DNA from: JADLHS01 sp964553795
Lineage (GTDB): Bacteria; Verrucomicrobiota; Verrucomicrobiia; Limisphaerales; JADLHS01
Assembly (NCBI GenBank): GCA_964553795.1
Contig: CAZKMR010000111.1
Coordinates: 1-13,356, forward strand
Direction: 5' to 3'
DNA: 13,356 nucleotides
Shown here: one piece after another, positions 1-6,571 of the stretch
How positions within the stretch are numbered: position 1 is the first letter of the stretch
How the letters are laid out: each line of letters opens with the position of its first letter
The notes under the pieces: generated by a model
Seen by the model: the letters and a program-made list of their open reading frames with translations, nothing else
Told to the model about the DNA's origin: nothing
Database searches by the model: none
Translations under genes and position numbers: made by a program

Positions 1-104
1 TGTTCCGCTTCGGCGCGAGCACGCTCGTCAACGACCTGCTCATGCAGATCGCCAAACAGGCGGACGGGAATTATCAAGGGGCGGATTATTTTTCGTTGCC
101 GTGA
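1..104 (+). CDS. deoC: Deoxyribose-phosphate aldolase, C-terminal end (partial)
   Basis: The last 33 codons of a gene that enters from the left end, read in frame from base 3 and stopping at TGA 102-104. The peptide begins FRFGASTLVNDLLMQI and ends DYFSLP. The RFGAST motif followed by a short amphipathic helix is the C-terminal signature of the long, eukaryote-type form of DeoC. That enzyme splits 2-deoxyribose 5-phosphate into glyceraldehyde 3-phosphate and acetaldehyde in the cytoplasm. The catalytic lysines lie upstream of the window. The next gene on the same strand is an aldehyde dehydrogenase, which fits a deoxynucleoside-salvage unit. The identification rests on a short tail, but that tail is distinctive. 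Confidence 0.8.
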   Translation, partial: FRFGASTLVNDLLMQIAKQADGNYQGADYFSLP

Positions 105-150
105 ATCGCTCAAAGCTTAAATCCGGATGGGCCACGGAGTGGCTAAACAT

Positions 151-277
151 GAATAGCCGCAGGTGCAACCTGTGGTCATCAATCCCGTTGATTGTTCGAC
201 CCCTGCGGGGTCGCACCATTTGTTCCAGCAACCGTGGGCTCAAGCCCACGGCTATTCACATCGCGTCCCCCCGGGAC
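151..277. repeat. REP-like cluster: paired palindromic units upstream of the aldehyde dehydrogenase
   Basis: Four hairpins are packed into 127 bases. They are CCGCAGGT/ACCTGTGG at 157-175 (one mismatch), CGACCCC/GGGGTCG at 197-213, CCGTGGGCT/AGCCCACGG at 232-251 and GTCCC/GGGAC at 265-277. The block starts with GAATAGCC (151-158) and carries its reverse complement GGCTATTC at 250-257, so two related units face each other, as in a bacterial interspersed mosaic element. It lies between deoC and the dehydrogenase. If both are co-transcribed, these hairpins would sit in the messenger and could shape RNA stability or termination, which is inference. There is no U-tract after any stem, so a classical terminator is not supported. 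Confidence 0.75.
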
Positions 278-308
278 TCGGCACATACCAGCCAGAATTG
301 ATTTGAAC

Positions 309-1910
309 ATGAAGACAAAAACCAAAGCGGTGAAACTTTCCTCGCAACGCGCCGTGGCCGCGCCGTCGCATGCCGTCGTGCCGCTCAAGGAACGCCGGTT
401 GAACTTCGGAAACAAGTGGGATTACGCCCCCGCGCCGGAGGATTCCAAGAATTACGTCATCGCGCCGCAGCATGAGCTGTTCATCGGCGGCAAGTTCGTT
501 GCGCCTGCGTCCGGAAAATATTTTGAGTCGGTCAATCCGGCCACGGAACAGACGCTCACGACGATTGCGGCGGCGAATGCGGCGGATGTGGATTCAGCGG
601 TGAAGGCCGCGCGCAAGGCATACGACAAAGTCTGGAGCAAGCTGCCCGGACGCGAACGTGGCAAGTATCTCTATCGCATCGCGCGCATCATCCAGGAAAA
701 ATCCCGCGAGCTGGCGGTGCTCGAAACGATGGACGGCGGCAAGACCATCAAGGAAAGCCGCGATGTGGATTTGCCGCTCGTGGCCGCGCATTTCTTCTAC
801 TACGCGGGCTGGGCGGATAAATTGAATTACGCTTTCCCCGGCAAAACGCCGCAGCCGCTCGGCGTCGCCGGCCAGATCATCCCGTGGAATTTTCCGCTGC
901 TGATGGCCGCGTGGAAAATCGCGCCGGCGCTGGCGTGCGGCAACACGGTGGTGTTGAAGCCGGCGGAGACAACATCACTTACTGCGATGCGGCTGGCGCA
1001 GATTTTTCAGGAAGCCGAATTGCCCGAAGGCGTGGTGAACATCGTCACCGGCGCGGGCGAAACCGGCGCGGCGCTCGTCAATCATCCGGACATTGATAAG
1101 ATTGCGTTCACGGGCAGCACGGATGTGGGGAAGGCCATTGCGCGGGCGATTGCGAATAGGAGCGCGGACAGCCATGTCCGCGAGTTCCAAACCGGCGCGA
1201 AACACGCGGACAAGGCTGTCCGCGCTCCGCGGCTCACGCTCGAACTCGGCGGCAAAGCGGCGAACATTTTATTTGAGGACGCGCCGATTGATCAGGCCAT
1301 CGAAGGCGTCATCGCCGGAATTTACTTCAATCAGGGCCATGTATGCTGCGCGGGCTCGCGGTTGTTCGTGCAGGAAGGGATTTATTCCACCGTCATCAAG
1401 AAATTGCGCGACCGCATCCAGACGTTGCGCGTCGGCAATCCGCTCGACAAGAACACCGACATCGGCGCGATCAATTCCAGCGCGCAACTGGCGAAGATTC
1501 GCGAGCTGGTGCAAAGCGGCGTGAACGAAGGCGCGGAACTCACGCAGTCCAGTTGCTCGCTCCCGGCGAAAGGTTATTGGTTTGCGCCGTCGTTCCTGAC
1601 GGGCGTCACGCACGCGCATCGCGTGGCGAACGAGGAAATATTCGGCCCAGTGCTGAGCGTGATGACCTTCCGCACGCCGGAGGAGGCCTTCGAGCGGGCG
1701 AACAACATCCCCTACGGCTTGAGCGCGGGCGTGTGGACGGACAAGGGCAGCAAGATTTTCAAGATGGTCAACAAGCTGCGCGCCGGCGTCGTCTGGGCGA
1801 ACACTTACAACAAGTTTGATCCGACGAGTCCGTTCGGCGGCTACAAAGAAAGCGGTTTCGGCCGCGAGGGCGGGCTGCAGGGGCTGGCGGCGTATTGTCG
1901 AATTGACTGA
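309..1910 (+). CDS. Aldehyde dehydrogenase (ALDH1/2-like) carrying an in-frame palindromic insertion
   Basis: A 533-residue cytoplasmic NAD(P)-dependent aldehyde dehydrogenase. The start at ATG 309 is chosen because the open frame upstream runs through the palindrome cluster. Visible family landmarks, in order: PWNFPL with Asn194, LKPAE with Lys217, FTGST, LELGGK with Glu312 (general base), QGHVCCAGS with Cys346 as the nucleophile, EIFGPV, and SPFGGYKESGFGREGG near the C-terminus. About 60 residues precede the usual ALDH start at LFIGGKF. Residues 284-307 have no counterpart in the family, where the FTGST helix normally leads almost directly into LTLELGGK; the DNA there is a perfect palindrome (see the repeat at 1158-1229). 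The substrate is unproven. Downstream of deoC, acetaldehyde oxidation to acetate is the natural guess. Confidence 0.93.
   Translation: MKTKTKAVKLSSQRAVAAPSHAVVPLKERRLNFGNKWDYAPAPEDSKNYVIAPQHELFIGGKFVAPASGKYFESVNPATEQTLTTIAAANAADVDSAVKAARKAYDKVWSKLPGRERGKYLYRIARIIQEKSRELAVLETMDGGKTIKESRDVDLPLVAAHFFYYAGWADKLNYAFPGKTPQPLGVAGQIIPWNFPLLMAAWKIAPALACGNTVVLKPAETTSLTAMRLAQIFQEAELPEGVVNIVTGAGETGAALVNHPDIDKIAFTGSTDVGKAIARAIANRSADSHVREFQTGAKHADKAVRAPRLTLELGGKAANILFEDAPIDQAIEGVIAGIYFNQGHVCCAGSRLFVQEGIYSTVIKKLRDRIQTLRVGNPLDKNTDIGAINSSAQLAKIRELVQSGVNEGAELTQSSCSLPAKGYWFAPSFLTGVTHAHRVANEEIFGPVLSVMTFRTPEEAFERANNIPYGLSAGVWTDKGSKIFKMVNKLRAGVVWANTYNKFDPTSPFGGYKESGFGREGGLQGLAAYCRID
1158..1229. repeat. Palindromic element inserted in frame inside the aldehyde dehydrogenase
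   Basis: The outer arms GGAGCGCGGACAGCC (1159-1173) and GGCTGTCCGCGCTCC (1214-1228) are perfect 15-base reverse complements. Each arm is also part of its own hairpin with the same 8-bp stem: CGCGGACA/TGTCCGCG at 1163-1182 and again at 1205-1224, with 4-base loops. The segment is about 72 bases, a multiple of three, and is read through as residues 284-307 of the dehydrogenase (begins RSADSHVREF, ends KAVRAP). The exact edges are uncertain by a few bases. The design (two hairpins inside an overall dyad) is that of REP/BIME elements. Confidence 0.85.
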
Positions 1911-1914
1911 CGTT

Positions 1915-1973
1915 GGTGGGGCGAGCGTCCTCGCGAGCCGCCGTCCCGGTGGTGCGAGGCTACTGACGAGCCG
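1915..1973. repeat. Two tandem REP-like units after the aldehyde dehydrogenase
   Basis: Two 26-base units, 1915-1940 and 1948-1973, match at 20 of 26 positions and share the skeleton GGTGG-GCGAG-CGAGCCG. The first can fold as GCGAG/CTCGC. A third copy with 21 of 26 matches to the second unit is at 6546-6571. The units begin five bases after the dehydrogenase stop codon. Confidence 0.6.
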
Positions 1974-1980
1974 AAAAGCA

Positions 1981-2290
1981 ATGTTTTCAACAACTGACGA
2001 AGTAAAGTTTGTGATTGAGCCACAGATCAGCCTCTACCGTGGCCCTCTTTTCCTCACACGCTCTTTGTAAGATCCTTTTGGTGACAATGTCATAACCAAC
2101 GGAGGCTTCGGGTTGGTAGATACAGGCAGGAAAAAACTCCTCGTTACTTGCCAGCACGTTTGGAAGAAGCTTCAAGTCGAGCGTACCGGTCGTGTTTCTC
2201 ACGGCGGAATTTCGCCCTGCGCTTCGGCTGCACCGCTGGCGCGATGCGATGGTTTTCCAAATTGGATTCGCGCCCCAATCGAATCCAATG
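1981..2290 (+). pseudogene. Broken 5' part of a trypsin-like serine protease gene
   Basis: From ATG 1981 one frame reads FVIEPQISLYRGPLFLTRSL, meets TAA at 2068-2070, then continues in the same frame as DPFGDNVITNGGFGLVDTG and KKLLVTCQHVWKKL. The second part looks like the start of a trypsin-fold protease: a GFGLVDTG strand followed by a TCQHVW segment resembling the TA-x-H-V motif around the catalytic His. The TAA would be CAA (Gln) before a single C-to-T change. After about residue 65 the frame loses protease character, so a frameshift or deletion is also likely, and no Asp or Ser active-site motif is seen. The right boundary is approximate. Not tied to any neighbour; probably an unrelated decayed gene. 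Confidence 0.45.
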
Positions 2291-2317
2291 CTCGCAGGCA
2301 TTCCCATACGACCTACG

Positions 2318-2525
2318 TCAGAGCCAACCGGCAGTGGAGACAACTGCCCGCCTTGCGTAGGCGCGACCGTGGGCGGGCGGCAGTTCGGGAATTTCCTTCA
2401 CCGCTTCGAGATTTCTTAGGGCTTCAGAAGCGATTCAATAAACGCATCCTGACGCGAAGCGAGCGCTTCAATCAATGGCGGTATGGGACCGCGGCCCGCA
2501 GTAACAGTGACGATTCCGGATCGGC
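2318..2525 (-). other. Minus-strand coding remnants downstream of the beta-helix gene
   Basis: Just beyond the stop of the minus-strand beta-helix gene, the minus strand reads PPLIEALASRQDAFIESLLK in one frame, ending at a TAA (2416-2418). In another frame it continues SEALRNLEAVKEIPELPP. Both look like helical protein and would join into one piece with a single frameshift near 2425. They overlap the region of the broken plus-strand protease, so at most one reading is a real ancestor at any position. The family is not recognised. An imperfect inverted repeat (AACTGCCCGCC at 2342-2352 with GGCGGGCGGCAGTT at 2372-2385) also lies here. Confidence 0.25.
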
Positions 2526-2527
2526 GG

Positions 2528-5500
2528 TTATTTGCGTAAGCGGTAGAATCGAGCGGCGTTGTTCACCGCATTGGTGACGGCGTAGTTCGTGCCGATGACG
2601 CTGTAATTGGTGGTGAGGACGCCCCAGCCATTCGGGAGCGTCACGGCATGATTTGTCTCCAACTGGTAGCCAAAGGAATTGGTCGGCCAGGTCAATCGCA
2701 CCGCCCCGGGCGACAGTGCGACGATGTTCAAACGCGGCCGCGGCACGGGGTTGGTTACAATCTCCTCCACTTTCGCCGCGAAAAAGTTCTCGATGAAGTT
2801 CGTGGTGTTGACCGTGGTGATGTTGAAGGCGCGGCCAATCAATCCCGCCGCCAATACCTGACCTTCCAGGCTGGTGCCATAACCGGCGGCAACCAGATTA
2901 CTCAACGTTGCTTCCGGATCGAAATTCAGGAAGCTGGCGTCGGAAACGGATTGCGCGGGGTCGCCGTATTGATTCCGGCTCGGGTTCGCGCCCGGACTGA
3001 TCAACAGGTTGACGAAGGCATTGTTGGCGATCACCGCCTGCGCGGTGTTGTCCACTTCCGCCTGCCAAGGTGCCGTGAGCGGATTTGGTGGTTCGGCGGA
3101 CGTTTGTCCCACCTCGCGATTGGCGGCGTAAAACGGCAAATCGGAATTCTCATCGGTCACCAGGATCAGATTCTTCCGGGCATCGGACCGAAACACCAAT
3201 GGACCTGATCCTCCGACATTATCGCGCGCGAGCCAATTGGTACCCGCGCTGTTGAGCACAATTCGAATCGCTTCCAAGCCGGCTTCAGGGTTCAGGTTAT
3301 GGTTGTTATGCACGCCCGGCACCGGGCCATTCACACTGATCAGATCGAACGCCGCTTCGGTGATCGCCTGATCCGTGGTGAAGTCCAGAATCAGTTCCGG
3401 GGCGCCGCCAAACAGCACCACGGCAAAGCGCGCGTCCACTTCGGCGACGTCCAGATTCGCCACGAAACTGCCCAGGCCGCTTTTCACTGCGGCGATTTCG
3501 CCCGCCATCGAAACACTGGCATCGATGATAAACACGAAATCCGCTCCACCGATCAGATTGGTTTGCGGCGGCGCGCTGATCACGGCCCACCGGGAGAATT
3601 CGCTGGTATTGCCAGCCGGATCGGTCGCTGTGGCTGCGAGATAGCGACCTGGCAAGGGCGCGGCCAGATTCAAGGCGAACTGCACCTGGCCACTGCCATC
3701 GGTCGTGAGGTTCGTGCTGCCAAGATAAAATTGTCCTTCGCCATGCCCGGTCAGTTCCACGCCGGAGTTGGCGTAAAAATCCACCACGTACGTGGTGTTT
3801 GCGCCACTCGCGAGCGTTCCCGCCAATTGAATCTCGGTGGGCGAATTTGAAACAGCCTGCGACAGCACCGGGAAATTCTGCAAGCCGTTGGCGCCAGTGT
3901 CAGAATCATTGGGGTCATTCGCAGCAACTCCGTTAGCCCCCAGATCAATGCCCAAATCGCCATTGGCAAAAATGGAGTTGCCCCGAAACGTATTGTTCAC
4001 GTTCGCGGCTACGGCGGCCACATTGATCCCGTCCTGACCATTGAAAGCGATCCAATTGGCTTGACCGGCCAAAACGCCCCCCACCTGATTATCGCGGGAA
4101 CTCGCGGTGATAAACACTCCATGAATGCCGTTCCCGCGAGTGACCAACGCGGTCTGATCCAGGCCGATCAAATTGTTGAAGACGCGATTACTCACCGAAC
4201 CCGCGCCCGACATTTCAATTCCGTCGCTGTTGTTACCGGAGATGACATTCCGCGCCGCCAGTGACGTGCCTCCAATAAGGTTGTTGGCGCTGCCATTGAT
4301 AAACACGCCATTGCCGCCGTTGCCGCGATCCACCCCGGCGGCGTCCAAACCAATCACACAACCTTCCACGACGTTGTTCGTGAACCCAACGATTTCCAAG
4401 CCATCGCCGTTAAAATTGATAATCATCAATCCACGCACGGTGGAGTTACCGCCCGCGAGTACCAAACCGTCAACGCTGCTGCCCGCACTCGTGCCGGACA
4501 AACGCACTGGCAGAGTGCCATTGAAACCTTCTGCGGCTGAATTTGCCACCGCGCCAGGTTGCGTGAAGCCATCAATGGTCACTGGATCCGCCAGCGCAGG
4601 CAACGCACTCGCCGGACTGATGGTGGTGCCGAGATTGGTAATCGCGAACTCGATGCGGTCGCCCGCAGTCGCGACGGCGTTCACATCGAGAATTGCCTGC
4701 CGCAACGAACCTGGACCGCTATTGTTGGTGTTGACCACGATGAAGGTTTGCCCCGGCATCGTAGTGACAGCGATCACATTGGTTGCGAACTCTGAAGTGT
4801 TCCCAAAATTATCCGTCGCCGTTGCCGTGATATAGCGCCCGGCCAGAGCAACCACGGGGAAATTGATGACGAAGCTGCCGTTTCCTGAAGCATCCGTGGT
4901 GAGATTGGTCGCGCCCAGATAAGTCTCGCCCTCGCCGTTCCCGAGCGGGTCGGAATGAATGACGGAATAGAAATCAATGGCGAACGTGGTATTGGCCCGG
5001 CTGTTCAGCGTGCCCCAGACGACGGTTCCGCTCGGTGAATTCGTTGCAGCCGTAAGCACTGGAAAATTCTGCAACTGGTTGGCGCCCGCATCGCCGTCGC
5101 CCAGATCATTGGCCGTCACGCCAACCGCTCCGAGATCAATCCCCATCGCGCCATTGGCAAAAATGGAATTTCCCCGAAACGTGTTGTTGGTGTTCGCAGT
5201 CGCCGCAGCCACGCTGATTCCATCGCCGCCATTGAAAGCAACGACATTGGCCTCGCCACTGAGCACGCCGCCAATGATGTTGCTTCGCGAACTGGTGGTG
5301 ATCAAAACGCCGTCGCCGTTATTGGCCACGCCTGACACCCCGGAGGCTGCCGCACCAATGATATTTCCGAGCACCAGAGTATTTGTGGCCGAGATACCGT
5401 TTAGTTCGATGCCATCGCCATTGTTGCCCGAGATGAGATTGCCTTCACCCGGGTTGCTCCCTCCAATCTGAACGCCGCCCGCCCCGACCCAGATTCCGTC

Positions 5501-6361
5501 CGTCGAATTACCTCGATCCAGCGCGCCCGTAGGATCAGTGCCGATGTAGTTTCCGCGAATGATCGTTCCTTCGCCCGCAACGGTGACCTCAATTCCCTGC
5601 CCTGTGTTGCCGGAAATAATATTCCTCGCACCGACCGTATTGCCGCCAATCGTGTTGCCCGGCGCATTGACGCGGATTCCATCCACACTATTGGCTCGCG
5701 CCGTGTTGTTGATATCCAGTCCGATCCAATTTCCCACCACCAGATTGTTCGTGGTCAACGCGCCACCCAGATGAATGCCACTCTGGTTGTTGCCGGAAAT
5801 ATAATTACGGCTCGCCGCATCAACTCCACCGATTGTGTTATTTGCCGAACTGGTAAGCAGGATTCCGTTCAGCGAATTTCCCTGATCCGCAGTCCCGGCC
5901 CGACTCAAGCCAACATAACAACCGGCAATCGTATTGTTGATCCCATTGGTGATTTCAATGCCGTCCCCGAGAAACCGATTGATGATCAGCCCGCGAATCA
6001 CCGTATTGCTCGTGGCGATTTTCAAGCCATCCACCACCGCCCCGGCACTCGCCCCGTTCAGTTCAATGATTGGCACGCCCGCGAATCCAGGTTGCGTACT
6101 TCCATCAACCGTCACCGGATCAACAATCTCAGGCAAGGCGTTGGTTGGCGTAATCGTCAATCCGCCCGAGGCGATGTTGAACTCAATGATATCCGCGCCC
6201 GGATTGGCATTCGCGTCAAGCAACGCCTGCTGCAACGAACCCGCGCCCGTCACATTGGTGTTCAACACGGTAAAAGTGACCGCCGGAAGTGAAATCGTTT
6301 GTGCCAGTACGGCAACAAACGCGAACAACAGAAACTTCTTCAACAACAGAAACTTCTTCAT
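2528..6361 (-). CDS. Secreted beta-helix repeat protein with VWA domain
   Basis: A 1277-residue exported protein. A signal peptide covers about residues 1-27. Two homologous halves follow, each opening with a GSLRQAI-type segment (residues 41-47 and 551-557) and a DPVTVDGSTQPG-like segment, then right-handed beta-helix turns of the N-x-I-x-GN and NGI/DGI type, then a beta-sandwich with an ATATD motif (near 513 and 910). Residues about 940-1200 form a von Willebrand factor A domain with the MIDAS motif DASVS at 947-951 and LVTDEN at 1067-1072. Residues 1210-1277 are a C-terminal beta domain ending FYRLRK, common on verrucomicrobial secreted proteins. The likely role is surface or extracellular binding of a glycan or protein, metal-dependent through the VWA. 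No catalytic motif is seen. No clear ribosome binding site precedes the start. Confidence 0.9.
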   Translation of the reverse strand: MKKFLLLKKFLLFAFVAVLAQTISLPAVTFTVLNTNVTGAGSLQQALLDANANPGADIIEFNIASGGLTITPTNALPEIVDPVTVDGSTQPGFAGVPIIELNGASAGAVVDGLKIATSNTVIRGLIINRFLGDGIEITNGINNTIAGCYVGLSRAGTADQGNSLNGILLTSSANNTIGGVDAASRNYISGNNQSGIHLGGALTTNNLVVGNWIGLDINNTARANSVDGIRVNAPGNTIGGNTVGARNIISGNTGQGIEVTVAGEGTIIRGNYIGTDPTGALDRGNSTDGIWVGAGGVQIGGSNPGEGNLISGNNGDGIELNGISATNTLVLGNIIGAAASGVSGVANNGDGVLITTSSRSNIIGGVLSGEANVVAFNGGDGISVAAATANTNNTFRGNSIFANGAMGIDLGAVGVTANDLGDGDAGANQLQNFPVLTAATNSPSGTVVWGTLNSRANTTFAIDFYSVIHSDPLGNGEGETYLGATNLTTDASGNGSFVINFPVVALAGRYITATATDNFGNTSEFATNVIAVTTMPGQTFIVVNTNNSGPGSLRQAILDVNAVATAGDRIEFAITNLGTTISPASALPALADPVTIDGFTQPGAVANSAAEGFNGTLPVRLSGTSAGSSVDGLVLAGGNSTVRGLMIINFNGDGLEIVGFTNNVVEGCVIGLDAAGVDRGNGGNGVFINGSANNLIGGTSLAARNVISGNNSDGIEMSGAGSVSNRVFNNLIGLDQTALVTRGNGIHGVFITASSRDNQVGGVLAGQANWIAFNGQDGINVAAVAANVNNTFRGNSIFANGDLGIDLGANGVAANDPNDSDTGANGLQNFPVLSQAVSNSPTEIQLAGTLASGANTTYVVDFYANSGVELTGHGEGQFYLGSTNLTTDGSGQVQFALNLAAPLPGRYLAATATDPAGNTSEFSRWAVISAPPQTNLIGGADFVFIIDASVSMAGEIAAVKSGLGSFVANLDVAEVDARFAVVLFGGAPELILDFTTDQAITEAAFDLISVNGPVPGVHNNHNLNPEAGLEAIRIVLNSAGTNWLARDNVGGSGPLVFRSDARKNLILVTDENSDLPFYAANREVGQTSAEPPNPLTAPWQAEVDNTAQAVIANNAFVNLLISPGANPSRNQYGDPAQSVSDASFLNFDPEATLSNLVAAGYGTSLEGQVLAAGLIGRAFNITTVNTTNFIENFFAAKVEEIVTNPVPRPRLNIVALSPGAVRLTWPTNSFGYQLETNHAVTLPNGWGVLTTNYSVIGTNYAVTNAVNNAARFYRLRK
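6324..6359 (-). repeat. 18-bp tandem duplication in the signal-peptide coding region
   Basis: The 18-mer AACAACAGAAACTTCTTC occurs twice with no gap (6324-6341 and 6342-6359), immediately after the start codon on the minus strand. It encodes a doubled KKFLLL, giving MKKFLLLKKFLLFAF. The copies are identical, so the event is recent or the tract is prone to slippage. Each copy adds six residues to the n/h region without shifting the frame. Confidence 0.9.
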
Positions 6362-6419
6362 GAGAGGATTTACAAATGACTGCAGCGAACTCGGATTGTT
6401 TTAACATCCATCCGAAATG

Positions 6420-6510
6420 TCGCCATAATTTTTCCGGCGAAACTTTCCTTATGCCGGCCGGAATATTACGGACGAATCGAAGACTGACCATTCGAAGGCA
6501 GAGTCTTCGA
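6420..6510. repeat. Inverted repeats in the divergent intergenic region
   Basis: Between the two divergent secreted-protein genes, TCGAAGACT (6477-6485) and AGTCTTCGA (6502-6510) are perfect 9-base reverse complements with a 16-base loop. TCGCC (6420-6424) and GGCGA (6435-6439) form a short dyad around an AT-rich centre. The first pair is REP-like. The second could be an operator for either gene, but no known box is recognised. The region must contain promoters for both genes; none is clear enough to call. Confidence 0.4.
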
Positions 6511-6545
6511 CCTGATGCGGACCGGCCAGTAGCCGAAGGCCATTG

Positions 6546-6571
6546 GGAGGGGCGAGGCTGCCGATGAGCCG
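6546..6571. repeat. Third copy of the GGCGAGG...GAGCCG REP-like unit
   Basis: This 26-base unit matches the 1948-1973 unit at 21 of 26 positions. It contains the GGAGGGG and the ATG (6564) that would otherwise look like a good ribosome binding site and start for the next gene, which weakens that start choice. Confidence 0.55.

Noticed and set aside
192..308. N-terminal extension of the aldehyde dehydrogenase from an upstream start
   Set aside because: The extra 39 codons read through palindromic repeat DNA and have no family counterpart; ATG 309 already gives a leader longer than usual.
1987..2343. 118-codon minus-strand frame opposite the protease relic
   Set aside because: It is antisense to sequence with clearer protease-like character and shows no motif; probably a shadow.
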